From assembly GCF_001428105.1 (NCBI RefSeq), contig NZ_LMSJ01000045.1, positions 112,129 to 176,128 on the forward strand: DNA of 64,000 nucleotides, read 5' to 3'. Origin of the DNA: Paenibacillus sp. Soil766. GTDB lineage: Bacteria; Bacillota; Bacilli; Paenibacillales; NBRC-103111. The notes under the pieces are model-generated. The model searched no databases and was not told where the DNA came from. It saw only the letters and a program-made list of their open reading frames with translations. The position numbers and the translations under genes are program-made. This document shows positions 16,435 to 26,192 of the stretch, in pieces. Each line of letters begins with the position of its first letter. The stretch's first letter is position 1.

Positions 16435-16929
16435 TTGCTGAAAAAGCTTGTACCCAGACAGTCTGTTCATACAATTTATGATATTGATGCCAATCACCTG
16501 TGGGGATTCGGTATTCGCGGAATTATAACGGATCTTGATAATACACTTGTTGGTGCACGTGATCCACATGCGACACCTGAGTTAATAGAATGGCTGAACC
16601 ATTTGCAGCAGATCGGTTTCAAAGTTGTTATTGTGTCGAACAACCATCATAACAGGGTTTCGACCTTTGCTAAGCCACTGGGCATTCCGTTTATTCACCG
16701 TGCCAAAAAACCGACGAATGCTTCCTTCCATAAAGCGATGAAGTTGCTTGGAACGAATGCGCGACAGACTACTGTTATCGGGGATCAAATGTTGACAGAT
16801 GTGCTTGGCGGCAATCGAATGGGGTTATACACGATCCTCGTTCAACCCATCTCAAGAAAAGATGAAGGCTTCTTCACGAAAGTGAACCGCCAAATTGAGA
16901 AATGGGCTCTAGCAAGGATGAAGAAATAG
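16435..16929 (+). CDS. yqeG: YqeG-family HAD phosphatase
   Basis: 164 residues from a TTG start at 16435 placed seven bases after GGAGGG and downstream of the promoter; the resulting N-terminus MLKKLVPRQSVHTIYDI matches other YqeG proteins. HAD motifs are intact: DLDNTLVG (nucleophile Asp), VSNN, and GDQMLTDVLGGNRMG. The family resembles mitochondrial phosphatidylglycerolphosphate phosphatase and may act on PGP, but that is not established for this protein. It heads the conserved yqeG-yqeH-aroE operon. Confidence 0.93.
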   Translation: MLKKLVPRQSVHTIYDIDANHLWGFGIRGIITDLDNTLVGARDPHATPELIEWLNHLQQIGFKVVIVSNNHHNRVSTFAKPLGIPFIHRAKKPTNASFHKAMKLLGTNARQTTVIGDQMLTDVLGGNRMGLYTILVQPISRKDEGFFTKVNRQIEKWALARMKK

Positions 16930-16938
16930 GGAGGTTTC

Positions 16939-18054
16939 ATGAGTACAGAAACAATTGAGCATTGTGCGGGTTGCGGCATTGGGCTGCAAACAGTAGACAA
17001 AAGTAAGCTGGGCTTTATTCCAGAGGCTGCCTTGCAAAAGGAGCCTTTGATTTGCCAACGCTGTTATCGGATTAAGCATTATAACGAATCTTCAAGTATT
17101 ACCTTGGAGCAGGACGACTTCCTGAAATTATTAGGACATGTTGGTCACACGAAGGCGTTAGTCGTGAAAATCGTGGATATTTTTGATTTTGAAGGCAGCA
17201 TGATTAGTTCACTTGCCCGATTTATTGGCAATAATCCCGTTTTACTCGTAGTTAACAAAATCGATTTACTTCCAAAAGTGACGAATGCCAACAAAATTAT
17301 TAACTGGGTGCAGCGCAGAGTCAAGGAAGAGAATCTCAAAGTTGTTGATATCGTGCTGTGCAGCGCGAAGAAAAACATCGGTTTCGATCGTGTGATTTCG
17401 GCTGTACAAGAATATCGTGGCAACATGGACGTGTATGTGGTTGGTGCAACGAACGTAGGGAAATCGACGTTAATTAATCGTCTGATCAGTGATTACAGTG
17501 ATTTAGAAGCCGAATTGACGACGTCACAATATCCGGGTACCACGCTTGATCTTGTGAAAATCCCGCTCGATGACGGGAAATTCATTATTGACACGCCTGG
17601 GATTGTGTATAAGCATCGTCTTACGGAAGTGGTGAAGAAGCGAGATTTAACGCCACTCATGCCGGACAAACCGCTGAAACCGATGGTATTTCAACTTAAT
17701 GAGGCACAAACCTTATTTTTTGGTGCATTAGTTCGTTTTGATTTTATCCAAGGTGAACATCAATCCTTCACGATATATACGTCGAATGCGATTCAGATTC
17801 ATCGTACGAAGCTAGAACGAGCGGATCAGTTATACGAAGAGCACAAAGGTGTCATGCTGACGCCACCAGCGCAATCGGATCTTGAAGAGCTTCCGAAGTT
17901 AATTAAGCATCCATTGCACATTCCGAAGGGGAAACAGATGGATGTGCTGATCTCCGGTTTAGGCTGGATTAAAGTGAATAGTCTAGCTGGTGCGGGACTT
18001 GCTGTTCATGCACCGAAAGGAATTAAAGTCATTACACGGGAGTCGTTGATTTAG
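16939..18054 (+). CDS. yqeH: Ribosome biogenesis GTPase YqeH (circularly permuted)
   Basis: 371 residues. An N-terminal treble-clef zinc finger (CAGCG and CQRC motifs) precedes a circularly permuted GTPase: the G4 motif NKIDLL comes first, then G1 GATNVGKST and G3 DTPG. YqeH helps assemble the 30S ribosomal subunit. GGGAGG lies just before the ATG, nine bases after yqeG. Context is identical to B. subtilis. Confidence 0.97.
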   Translation: MSTETIEHCAGCGIGLQTVDKSKLGFIPEAALQKEPLICQRCYRIKHYNESSSITLEQDDFLKLLGHVGHTKALVVKIVDIFDFEGSMISSLARFIGNNPVLLVVNKIDLLPKVTNANKIINWVQRRVKEENLKVVDIVLCSAKKNIGFDRVISAVQEYRGNMDVYVVGATNVGKSTLINRLISDYSDLEAELTTSQYPGTTLDLVKIPLDDGKFIIDTPGIVYKHRLTEVVKKRDLTPLMPDKPLKPMVFQLNEAQTLFFGALVRFDFIQGEHQSFTIYTSNAIQIHRTKLERADQLYEEHKGVMLTPPAQSDLEELPKLIKHPLHIPKGKQMDVLISGLGWIKVNSLAGAGLAVHAPKGIKVITRESLI

Positions 18055-18072
18055 GGGGCATACGGGGAGATC

Positions 18073-18936
18073 ATGGAGAAACTAGTAACGCCGATCGATA
18101 GTCATACAGTTTTATACGGAGTTTTTGGGGATCCAATAAGGCATTCACGTTCGCCGATTATGTTGAATCGTGCTTTTCAGGAAGCGGGCATCAATGGGGT
18201 ATATGCAGCTTTTCACGTGAAGCCAGAAGCGCTTGGCGAGGCAGTTCGGGGAATTAGGGCATTAGGATATCGCGGAGTGAATGTGACGATTCCGCATAAA
18301 GTTGATGTCATGAACTACCTCGATGAGATCGATGAAGGTGCTTTGATCGTTGGTGCAGTCAATACCATTGTGAATGAGAATGGTAAGCTCAAAGGCTTTA
18401 ATACCGATGGGATCGGGTATGTCCGTTCCCTGAAGGAAGAGACAGGAATTGAGCTTAAAGGTAAACGAGTTCTTGTACTTGGGGCAGGCGGCGCGGCGAG
18501 AGGTGTAGCCTATGCACTAGCAAAAGAAGGTGCGAGCTGTATTTATATCGCGAATCGTACCAAAGAGCGTGCTGTCGAACTGGCTGCCACAATTGGCGCC
18601 TTCACTGAAACCGTTGGTTTAGGGATGGACGAGTTGGAGAACGTTGTGGATAATGTTGAATTCGTGCTGAATACGACTTCCGCTGGCATGCATCCTAACG
18701 TTGATGAGCTCCCTTTACCGCTTCACCTGCTTCGACCGCACCACCTGGTTAGTGATCTAATTTATAATCCGCGTATCACGAGATTTCTTCGTGAAGCGGA
18801 AGCTGTAGGAGCTCGCATTCATGGCGGACTCGGCATGTTTATTTATCAAGGCGCGTATGCCTTCGAGTATTGGACGGGTACACCTGCGCCGGTTGCGGCG
18901 ATGAGACAGGTGGTAGAACAGTCGTTAACTGAATAA
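18073..18936 (+). CDS. aroE: Shikimate dehydrogenase
   Basis: 287 residues. Substrate loop GDPIRHSRSPIMLNRAF, catalytic Lys in NVTIPHKVD, NADP-binding VLVLGAGGAARGVAYAL and NRTKERA. It reduces 3-dehydroshikimate to shikimate in chorismate synthesis. Eighteen bases after yqeH, same operon. Confidence 0.97.
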   Translation: MEKLVTPIDSHTVLYGVFGDPIRHSRSPIMLNRAFQEAGINGVYAAFHVKPEALGEAVRGIRALGYRGVNVTIPHKVDVMNYLDEIDEGALIVGAVNTIVNENGKLKGFNTDGIGYVRSLKEETGIELKGKRVLVLGAGGAARGVAYALAKEGASCIYIANRTKERAVELAATIGAFTETVGLGMDELENVVDNVEFVLNTTSAGMHPNVDELPLPLHLLRPHHLVSDLIYNPRITRFLREAEAVGARIHGGLGMFIYQGAYAFEYWTGTPAPVAAMRQVVEQSLTE

Positions 18937-18956
18937 GAATGAATAGAGGGACATCT

Positions 18957-19250
18957 ATGTTATCAGGCAAACAAAAAAGACATTTGCGCTCTTTGGCGCA
19001 CCATGTAGATCCAATTTTCCAAGTAGGTAAAGGTGGCGTGAATGAGCATTTGATTCGTCACATCCAAGAAGCGATTGAAGTTCGTGAACTGATCAAAATT
19101 ACGGTACTAAACAACAGCGGTGAAGATCGTCAAGAAGTCGGAGCAGAATTATCCGAGAAATCTGGCGCAGAGCTTGTTCAGGTTATTGGGAAAATCGTAG
19201 TGCTTTACAAAGAATCGCGTGACAATAAGAAGATTGAACTGCCGCGCTAA
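18957..19250 (+). CDS. yhbY: YhbY/YqeI RNA-binding protein (CRM domain)
   Basis: 97 residues, a single CRM domain starting MLSGKQKRHLRSLAHHVDPI with the GKGG motif (QVGKGGVNEHL). The family binds pre-50S particles. I chose ATG 18957, six bases after GAGGG, instead of the ATG 18 nt earlier. Confidence 0.95.
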   Translation: MLSGKQKRHLRSLAHHVDPIFQVGKGGVNEHLIRHIQEAIEVRELIKITVLNNSGEDRQEVGAELSEKSGAELVQVIGKIVVLYKESRDNKKIELPR

Positions 19251-19262
19251 TGAGGTGGACGT

Positions 19263-19850
19263 ATGCTTGTCGGAATTATGGGAGGCACGTTCGATCCCAT
19301 TCATACCGGTCATTTAATCGCAGCTGAACGTGCGAGGGTGGAAGGGGGCTTGGACGAGGTTTGGCTAATGCCAGCGAACGTCCCGCCGCATAAACCTAAT
19401 GCCCCGAAGGGAACGAGCCAGCAACGTTGGGAGATGGTTTGCCTTGCTGCAGAAGGCAATCCTTTTTTTCGTCCTGTCGATATCGAAATTAACAAAGGCG
19501 GCGTATCTTATAGTATCGATACGATCGAGCTGATGAAATCGCAATATCCGGACATCGCGTTCTCTTACATTATTGGCGCGGATATGGTTCAGTATTTGCC
19601 GCAGTGGCATCGCATCGATGACATCGTGCGGCATATTCATTTTATTGGATTAGCCAGACCAGGGTATGAGTTGGACTTGACACAGCTTCCCGAACATATT
19701 CGAAACCGAGTGAAGCTTGTTCCGATGCCCCTCGTTGAAATTTCATCGACAGCTATTCGGGCGTTGAGACAGAAGAGGGATCCTGTCAGGTATCTTGTAC
19801 CAGATAAGGTTGGGCATTTCATGGAGGTGAATAGCTTATATGAAACGTGA
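19263..19850 (+). CDS. nadD: Nicotinate-mononucleotide adenylyltransferase
   Basis: 195 residues. Nucleotidyltransferase motif GGTFDPIHTGHL near the N-terminus and the C-terminal ISSTAIR. It makes deamido-NAD from NaMN and ATP. The 3' end overlaps yqeK by 11 bases. Confidence 0.97.
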   Translation: MLVGIMGGTFDPIHTGHLIAAERARVEGGLDEVWLMPANVPPHKPNAPKGTSQQRWEMVCLAAEGNPFFRPVDIEINKGGVSYSIDTIELMKSQYPDIAFSYIIGADMVQYLPQWHRIDDIVRHIHFIGLARPGYELDLTQLPEHIRNRVKLVPMPLVEISSTAIRALRQKRDPVRYLVPDKVGHFMEVNSLYET

Positions 19851-20415
19851 GGACTTAATGGCAGCTGTGAAGGAGCAAATGCCTGAGCGGCGTTGGCAGC
19901 ACACACTTGGCGTGATGGAAACGAGCGTTATGCTGGCTGAACGATTTGGCGGGGATGCGGTCAAAGCGGATGTTGCAGCGATTTTGCACGACTATTGCAA
20001 GTATTGGCCTATTGGGGAGCAAGCTAAGATTATACGTGAGAACGATTTACCACAAGATTTGTTAGTTTTCGATAAGGAGCTATGGCATTCACATGCAGGG
20101 GCTTTCATTGCGAAGACACAATTCGGAATCGACGACGAGGAGATTTTAGATGCGATTCGGTATCATACGTCTGGTCGAGAAGGGATGACACTCCTCGACA
20201 AAATTGTTTGTCTGGCGGATTATATGGAGCCAGGACGTGATTTCCCAGGGGTCGAATATATTCGCGAATTGGCAAAGACGAGTCTTGAACGTGCATTAAT
20301 TGCAGGTTTTGATTCCACGATCAACTTTTTGATTTCCAAAGGAAAGCGCATTTATCCATTAACAATTGGGACTCGGAATGATTTATTGGAACAGATACAA
20401 CTAAACACCAAATGA
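19840..20415 (+). CDS. yqeK: YqeK, HD-domain diadenosine tetraphosphate hydrolase
   Basis: 191 residues with HD-family metal ligands (RWQHTLGVME, ILHDYCKY, HSHAGA, IRYHT). YqeK proteins hydrolyse Ap4A symmetrically to ADP. Translationally coupled to nadD by overlap; rsfS follows. Confidence 0.95.
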   Translation: MKREDLMAAVKEQMPERRWQHTLGVMETSVMLAERFGGDAVKADVAAILHDYCKYWPIGEQAKIIRENDLPQDLLVFDKELWHSHAGAFIAKTQFGIDDEEILDAIRYHTSGREGMTLLDKIVCLADYMEPGRDFPGVEYIRELAKTSLERALIAGFDSTINFLISKGKRIYPLTIGTRNDLLEQIQLNTK

Positions 20416-20431
20416 CATGGAGGATGATTGC

Positions 20432-20779
20432 ATGAGTAAAAACCCAGAAGAAATACTAGCATTCGTTGTTGAGGCAGCGGAAGACAAGAAAGCGGCAGAT
20501 ATCGTTAGCCTGAATTTGAAAGGTGTATCCTTAATCGCTGATTATTTCGTGATTTGTCATGGAAATTCGGAAACACAAGTTCAAGCGATTGCAGGCGAGG
20601 CTCGTAAAAAAGCACATGAACATGGTGTTCATATTCGAGGCTATGAGGGGATCGACACAGCAAGATGGGTACTGCTTGATTTAGGGGACGTGGTTCTCCA
20701 CGTTTTCCATCGTGATGACCGTGAATACTATAACATCGAAAGACTTTGGTCCGATGCTAAAGTTGTGGAGCGCGTATGA
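20432..20779 (+). CDS. rsfS: Ribosomal silencing factor RsfS
   Basis: 115 residues. Family blocks are visible: VSLNLKGVSLIADYFVICHG, WVLLDLGDVVLHVFH, YYNIERLW. RsfS binds ribosomal protein uL14 and blocks subunit joining when nutrients run short. ATG 20432 is used because GGAGGATG, seven bases upstream, overlaps the earlier alternative ATG. The stop overlaps the next start (ATGA). Confidence 0.96.
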   Translation: MSKNPEEILAFVVEAAEDKKAADIVSLNLKGVSLIADYFVICHGNSETQVQAIAGEARKKAHEHGVHIRGYEGIDTARWVLLDLGDVVLHVFHRDDREYYNIERLWSDAKVVERV

Positions 20780-21672
20780 GAATGGAAGCAGGATCCCTTG
20801 TTACCTTAGAGGTAGCAAGGGAAGTTCCACCTAACGGCTTTTTCTTGAGCGATGGTACGCAAGATTTTCTGCTGCCGTATGCGGAGATCGTAGGGAATCG
20901 CATAAGCCCGGGAGATCAAGTGGAAGTATTTTTATTCCACGATACATTAGATCGGATGATGGCAACCATGAGAAAACCTCTGCTGACCATGGGGCAAGTG
21001 GGTCTACTTGAGGTTGTTGATATTCATCCGCGTTTTGGCTATTTCTTAGAAATGGGTCTGGGTAGACACTTACTTCTACCTTACCGCCACGTACCTGAGC
21101 TTGAAGAGCTTCGTCCACAAGTTGGAGACAAGGTGTTCGCGACGCTTGCTCATGACCGACAAGGGAGATTAATCGCCAAGTTGGCGCTGGAGGATGACTT
21201 GGCTCCACTATGTGTTCGCGCTCCTTCAAGTTGGACGAATCGATGGGTGAAAGCACGTGTATATCGCCCACTTCAAATGGGTACATTTGTCATTTGTGAT
21301 GCAGGAGTCCTAGGGTATGGGGTCATCGGGCTCATCATCCCGCAAGAGCGGACACGCTTACTTCGTGTAGGTGAGGAAGTTGATGTAAGGATTGCATTCG
21401 TACGCGAAGAAGATGGACGAGTTAACCTATCGATGAGGCTTCCGAAAGAAAAAGGTCGCGACGAAGATGCGGATCGCATTCTAGAAGTGCTGCGTGGACG
21501 TCCAGGAAATGCAATGCCATTCTCGGATAAAACACAAGCTGATGTAATTAAAGATAAATTCGGACTAAGTAAGTCAGCCTTCAAACGTGCCTTAGGCAAG
21601 CTTATGAAAGATGGCCTCATCTATCAGGAAGCGGATTGGACGTATCTGAAACAAGAGGAGACGCAAGGCTGA
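20776..21672 (+). CDS. cvfB: S1-domain RNA-binding protein, CvfB/YitL family
   Basis: 298 residues, matching CvfB: tandem S1-like domains (residues about 1-70, 72-140 and 150-220) and a C-terminal winged helix (KDKFGLSKSAFKRALGKLMK). CvfB affects virulence gene expression in staphylococci and binds RNA. In B. subtilis the homologue yitL is elsewhere, so its place between rsfS and yqeM is a lineage-specific insertion in the operon. ATGA overlap with rsfS. Confidence 0.9.
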   Translation: MRMEAGSLVTLEVAREVPPNGFFLSDGTQDFLLPYAEIVGNRISPGDQVEVFLFHDTLDRMMATMRKPLLTMGQVGLLEVVDIHPRFGYFLEMGLGRHLLLPYRHVPELEELRPQVGDKVFATLAHDRQGRLIAKLALEDDLAPLCVRAPSSWTNRWVKARVYRPLQMGTFVICDAGVLGYGVIGLIIPQERTRLLRVGEEVDVRIAFVREEDGRVNLSMRLPKEKGRDEDADRILEVLRGRPGNAMPFSDKTQADVIKDKFGLSKSAFKRALGKLMKDGLIYQEADWTYLKQEETQG

Positions 21673-21673
21673 G

Positions 21674-22435
21674 ATGAGTTACGAAAAATTTGCCTACACG
21701 TATGATCGCTTGATGAACAGCATGCCGTACGATGACTGGCTTCGCTTCGCGAAGGAAAGCTTCGAACGGTTTGGAGTAAAGCCTGCAACGCTCGTTGATT
21801 TAGGTTGCGGGACAGGCAATTTGTCGGTTCCATTGGCTGCAGAAGGCATTCAGGTGACTGGTATTGATCTGTCAGAGGATATGTTGGCTGTCGCTGAGCA
21901 GAAGCAATCTGAGCAATTGAGCCAGCTTCGCGGGGGAACTGTACGGTGGATCCAACAGGATTTACGTGAATGGGAGCTTGGCGAGGAAGTGGATGTAGCG
22001 ATCTCTTTTTGCGATAGTCTCAATTATTTACTAGAGGAAGAAGACATCGTTGATGCATTCCGTCAAACATGGGCGGGACTCAAGCCAGGTGGGTTATTCC
22101 TTTTTGATGTACATACCACTCAGCAATTGTTCGCTTATGCAGAGTCGCAGCCTTTTTTTCTCAATGAAGACGATGTTGCTTACATTTGGACTAGCGAATT
22201 GGATGAAGAACGTGTGCAGATTGAGCATGACTTAACGATCTTTGTCAAAGACAGCGGATCGGGAGAAACCTTCCGACGTATCGACGAAACACATGAACAA
22301 CGGGCGTACGCATTGCCATGGCTTGCGCAAATGTTGAAAGAGGTTGGCTTTCGTGAGATTCATCAAGCTTCTGATTTTACATGGGAGCAACCAACTGCGA
22401 AGACCGAGCGAGCTTTCTTTATTGCAAAAAAATAA
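21674..22435 (+). CDS. yqeM: Class I SAM-dependent methyltransferase YqeM
   Basis: 253 residues. SAM-binding motif VDLGCGTGNLSVPLA, then IDLSEDML and the motif around LREWELGEEVDVAISFCDSL. Target unknown; synteny with B. subtilis yqeM is exact. One base separates it from the preceding stop codon. Last gene before the leuS T-box. Confidence 0.92.
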   Translation: MSYEKFAYTYDRLMNSMPYDDWLRFAKESFERFGVKPATLVDLGCGTGNLSVPLAAEGIQVTGIDLSEDMLAVAEQKQSEQLSQLRGGTVRWIQQDLREWELGEEVDVAISFCDSLNYLLEEEDIVDAFRQTWAGLKPGGLFLFDVHTTQQLFAYAESQPFFLNEDDVAYIWTSELDEERVQIEHDLTIFVKDSGSGETFRRIDETHEQRAYALPWLAQMLKEVGFREIHQASDFTWEQPTAKTERAFFIAKK

Positions 22436-22458
22436 TACCGGCAGGATTCGCCATCGGC

Positions 22459-22488
22459 TTGACAGTGCGGCATTATTTTACATATAAT
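22459..22488 (+). promoter_or_regulatory. Sigma-A promoter for leuS
   Basis: Perfect TTGACA (22459-22464) and TATAAT (22483-22488) with an 18-nt spacer, immediately after yqeM. Confidence 0.9.
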
Positions 22489-22494
22489 CAAAGC

Positions 22495-22779
22495 TAATCA
22501 GTTGTATGGAAAGCTTAGATGAGGAATAGTACCTTGTACAGCATCTTTCAGAGAGTCGGAGTTAGGGTGTGAGCCGGCAGATGTTAGTCTTGAGAACTCG
22601 CCTCGGAGCTAGAAGGTGAACCGCCTGATCCTGGATCAGATGCGCTAGCTGGATCGTCTCACCCGCGTTAAGGGGCAGAGTGAACACGGGTGAAGAACGC
22701 CTTGTGTTAACTAGGGTGGTACCACGGGAATTATACCTCTCGTCCCTAGCGATATCCGCTAGCGATGTGAGGTTTTTTT
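22495..22779 (+). promoter_or_regulatory. T-box leader (leucine) upstream of leuS
   Basis: The T-box sequence AGGGTGGTACCACGGG is at 22713-22728. Stem I carries the specifier CTC (Leu codon) at 22597-22599 in the usual GAACTCG context. The terminator is a long hairpin closed by ACCTC (22735-22739) with GAGGT (22769-22773), inner CTAGCG/CGCTAG, then seven T. Uncharged tRNA-Leu would pair with the specifier and the T-box bulge and allow read-through into leuS. Confidence 0.96.
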
Positions 22780-22831
22780 GTGTGTATAGACATACATGAG
22801 CAGAGAGTTACTTAAGGAGGCATGGAAGGTA

Positions 22832-25291
22832 ATGACACAGGAATTGAAAGAAACGAAGGAACAACAAGGCTACAATCCACAAGCCATTGAACCGAAATGG
22901 CAAGCGTACTGGGATGCGAAGAAAACTTTTAAGGTGTTGGAAAATTCGGATAACCCGAAATTTTATGCTTTGGATATGTTCCCATATCCATCTGGAGCAG
23001 GCTTGCACGTAGGGCATCCGGAAGGCTACACAGCGACAGATATCGTTTCCCGTTTCAAACGGATGAGAGGTTTTAACGTCCTTCATCCAATGGGTTGGGA
23101 TGCGTTCGGTCTTCCTGCTGAGCAGTACGCCCTTGATACAGGGAATGACCCGCGCGAATTTACGAAGAAAAATATTGATACCTTCCGTCGTCAAATCAAA
23201 TCACTTGGTTTCTCTTACGACTGGGATCGTGAAATCAGTACAACAGATCCGGAGTATTACAAATGGACACAATGGATTTTCATCCAACTGTATAATAAAG
23301 GACTTGCTTACGTGGATGAAGTTCCTGTTAACTGGTGTCCGGCTCTTGGAACGGTTCTTGCGAATGAGGAAGTCATTGACGGACTAAGTGAACGTGGTAA
23401 CCATCCGGTTATTCGGAAACCGATGCGTCAGTGGATTTTGAAAATTACGGAGTATGCAGAGCGTTTGCTTGAAGATCTTGAGGAGCTTGATTGGTCCGAA
23501 AGTATTAAGGATATGCAGCGTAACTGGATTGGGAAATCCACAGGAGCTGAAGTTCAATTCGCGATTGAAGGTCATGCGGACAAAAGTCTAACTGTCTTCA
23601 CGACGCGTCCAGATACGCTTTTCGGTGCGACATATTGCGTATTAGCACCTGAGCATGAACTAGTAGGGCAGATCACAACGGAATCACAAGCTGCTGCGAT
23701 CAAAGAATATCAAGAGAAAGCATCACGTAAGAGCGACCTTGAGCGTACAGATTTGGCGAAAGACAAATCAGGTGTGTTCACAGGGGCATACGCGATCAAT
23801 CCAGTTAATGACACGAAAGTGCCTATTTGGATCGCTGATTATGTACTTGGCGGTTACGGCACAGGGGCGATCATGGCGGTTCCAGGTCACGATCAACGCG
23901 ACTGGGAGTTTGCGAAGCAATTTGATTTGCCAATTATCGAAGTTGTTCAAGGCGGAGATGTGGAGAAGGAGGCTTATGCTGGCGATGGCAAGCATGTGAA
24001 CTCTGGTCCAATCGATGGATTGAACATCGAGCAAGGCATCAGTCATATGATCGGTTGGCTGGAGCAAAATGGTAAAGGCCGCGGCAAAGTAACGTATCGC
24101 TTGAGAGACTGGCTGTTCAGCCGTCAACGTTACTGGGGTGAGCCGATTCCAATTCTGCACCTTGAAGATGGCACAATGAAGCCTGTTCCAGTGGATCAGC
24201 TGCCATTATTGCTTCCGCAAGTGGATGAAATCAAACCATCCGGTACAGGTGAGTCACCGCTTGCTAACGTATCCGAGTGGGTAAACACCATTGATCCGGA
24301 GACGGGTATGAAAGCTCGCCGCGAAACGAACACGATGCCACAATGGGCGGGAAGCTGCTGGTATTATCTGCGTTTCATCGATCCGAAGAATGATCAAGCC
24401 TTCTGCTCGGATGAGCTGCAAAAGCAATGGTTGCCAGTTGATCTGTACATTGGTGGAGCGGAGCACGCAGTTCTTCACTTGTTGTACGCACGTTTCTGGC
24501 ATAAAGTGCTTTATGATCTTGGTTTTGTGCATACGAAAGAACCGTTCCAAAAGCTTGTTAACCAAGGGATGATTCTTGGCGAAAACATGGAGAAAATGAG
24601 TAAGTCACGCGGCAATGTTGTGAATCCAGATGACATCGTGAACGATCAAGGTGCAGATACACTTCGCATTTATGAAATGTTCATGGGACCATTGGAAGCA
24701 ACTAAACCGTGGAATACAACAGGCGTGGATGGAATTAACCGTTTCTTGAATCGTGTGTGGCGTTTGTTCGTTGATGACAATGGTCAGCTTCATACGAAGA
24801 TTAGCGGGGATGAGACGCTGGGCAGCGATGCATTTAAGCGTACATGGCACCGCTCCATCAAGAAGATTACGGAAGATTTCGAGGCGCTTCGCTTCAATAC
24901 AGCGATTAGCCAAATGATGATTTTCGTTAATGAAGCTTACAAAACAGAGCGTCTACCACTAGAAGCGATGAAAAGTTTCGTACAAATGCTTTCCCCGCTT
25001 GCTCCGCATTTAGCCGAAGAGCTTTGGGAGAAATTGGGCGGCGTGGAATCCATCACGTACGAAGCATGGCCAGCTTATGATGAAGCATGGACTGTAGATA
25101 ATGAAATTGAAATCGTTGTGCAAATCAATGGAAAGATCGTTGATCGCGTGATGATTTCCAAAGATACCGATGAAGCAGAGATGGAGAAAATGGCTTTTGA
25201 ACTCGACAAAGTCAAAGAAGCGACCGCCGGAAAGGCCGTTCGCAAATTGATTGTTGTAAAGGGTAAATTAGTCAATATCGTTGTAGGATAA
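22832..25291 (+). CDS. leuS: Leucyl-tRNA synthetase
   Basis: 819 residues. HIGH-type motif in AGLHVGHPEGYTATD, KMSKS motif in MEKMSKSRGNVVNPDD, and a CP1 editing domain (TTRPDTLFGATY). Charges tRNA-Leu. ATG 22832 is preferred (AAGGAGG about ten bases upstream); an ATG 36 nt earlier is in frame but poorly served. Expression is under the T-box. The gene converges on comER with only 27 bases between. Confidence 0.97.
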   Translation: MTQELKETKEQQGYNPQAIEPKWQAYWDAKKTFKVLENSDNPKFYALDMFPYPSGAGLHVGHPEGYTATDIVSRFKRMRGFNVLHPMGWDAFGLPAEQYALDTGNDPREFTKKNIDTFRRQIKSLGFSYDWDREISTTDPEYYKWTQWIFIQLYNKGLAYVDEVPVNWCPALGTVLANEEVIDGLSERGNHPVIRKPMRQWILKITEYAERLLEDLEELDWSESIKDMQRNWIGKSTGAEVQFAIEGHADKSLTVFTTRPDTLFGATYCVLAPEHELVGQITTESQAAAIKEYQEKASRKSDLERTDLAKDKSGVFTGAYAINPVNDTKVPIWIADYVLGGYGTGAIMAVPGHDQRDWEFAKQFDLPIIEVVQGGDVEKEAYAGDGKHVNSGPIDGLNIEQGISHMIGWLEQNGKGRGKVTYRLRDWLFSRQRYWGEPIPILHLEDGTMKPVPVDQLPLLLPQVDEIKPSGTGESPLANVSEWVNTIDPETGMKARRETNTMPQWAGSCWYYLRFIDPKNDQAFCSDELQKQWLPVDLYIGGAEHAVLHLLYARFWHKVLYDLGFVHTKEPFQKLVNQGMILGENMEKMSKSRGNVVNPDDIVNDQGADTLRIYEMFMGPLEATKPWNTTGVDGINRFLNRVWRLFVDDNGQLHTKISGDETLGSDAFKRTWHRSIKKITEDFEALRFNTAISQMMIFVNEAYKTERLPLEAMKSFVQMLSPLAPHLAEELWEKLGGVESITYEAWPAYDEAWTVDNEIEIVVQINGKIVDRVMISKDTDEAEMEKMAFELDKVKEATAGKAVRKLIVVKGKLVNIVVG

Positions 25292-25318
25292 GAATAAAAA
25301 GTTGACGCATTGAGTTGG

Positions 25319-26152
25319 CTATTGCTGCTTTAAAGTAAAAAGCTGCTCAGCCTTCTCAATGTCTTCTTCATACTTAGCATGTGTAGCACGAATGACTTGA
25401 GAGAACACTCCGCAAAACTCCTTTTCCAGAATACGCAAGCCTTCCGCAGTAATGCCTCCAGGGACAGATACCCGTTTCTGTAAGCTAACAGGGTTGAAGC
25501 CTCCTGTTGTAAGTAACTTTCCTGTTCCTAACGTCATTTCACTTGCCAGCAATGTGGCCTCTTCAGCAGAAATACCCGTTTCCTCCACAGCTGCATCAAT
25601 GAACGCTTGAATAAAGCTAGCTAGAAAAGCAGGACCACAACTGGATAAATCAGATGAAATTCTCGTATAACTCTCAGATACACGTATAGGTGTAGAGATA
25701 TGTGTGAAAATATTTTCAAGCCATTCTTTATCTTCAGGTTGCATGCGATTTCCATGAATACATAACGTAGCACCACTTAAAACGTAGTTCGTGATACTCG
25801 GTATGATTTTACTTATTTTAGCTGGAAGAAGACCTTCCAAATGCTTAATCAGAATAGGACTCGTGATGGATATTATAAATTGAGAGGAAAGCACGTCCTC
25901 TTTGATTTCATCAATAACCTTCTTAAATTCAGATGGTTTCACACAAAGAAAAATCAAATCACTACCAAGTACGACTTCACGATTCGTTTCTGCCACCTGC
26001 AGGCCAGGATAGTTCTCCGCAAGTAGTTCCACTTTACGTAATGTTCGATTGCTAGCGATAATTTGCTCGGGATTGAATGCCCCGGAATGAATGAATGCTT
26101 CAATCAGTATACTTCCCATACTCCCAGTACCGATGAATCCAGCTTTCATCAA
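25319..26152 (-). CDS. comER: ComER, pyrroline-5-carboxylate-reductase-like protein
   Basis: 277 residues. N-terminal Rossmann motif GFIGTGSMGSILIEAF and C-terminal ProC dimerisation part (SSCGPAFLASFIQAFIDAA, VSVPGGITAEGL). In B. subtilis comER lies divergent from comEA exactly as here; it has been connected with sporulation and biofilm control rather than proline synthesis. Divergence from true ProC is clear, but the NAD(P) site looks intact. Confidence 0.9.
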   Translation of the reverse strand: MMKAGFIGTGSMGSILIEAFIHSGAFNPEQIIASNRTLRKVELLAENYPGLQVAETNREVVLGSDLIFLCVKPSEFKKVIDEIKEDVLSSQFIISITSPILIKHLEGLLPAKISKIIPSITNYVLSGATLCIHGNRMQPEDKEWLENIFTHISTPIRVSESYTRISSDLSSCGPAFLASFIQAFIDAAVEETGISAEEATLLASEMTLGTGKLLTTGGFNPVSLQKRVSVPGGITAEGLRILEKEFCGVFSQVIRATHAKYEEDIEKAEQLFTLKQQ

Positions 26153-26192
26153 GTAATCCCTCCCGATAAAATCATTCTTTATACGAAAACTA

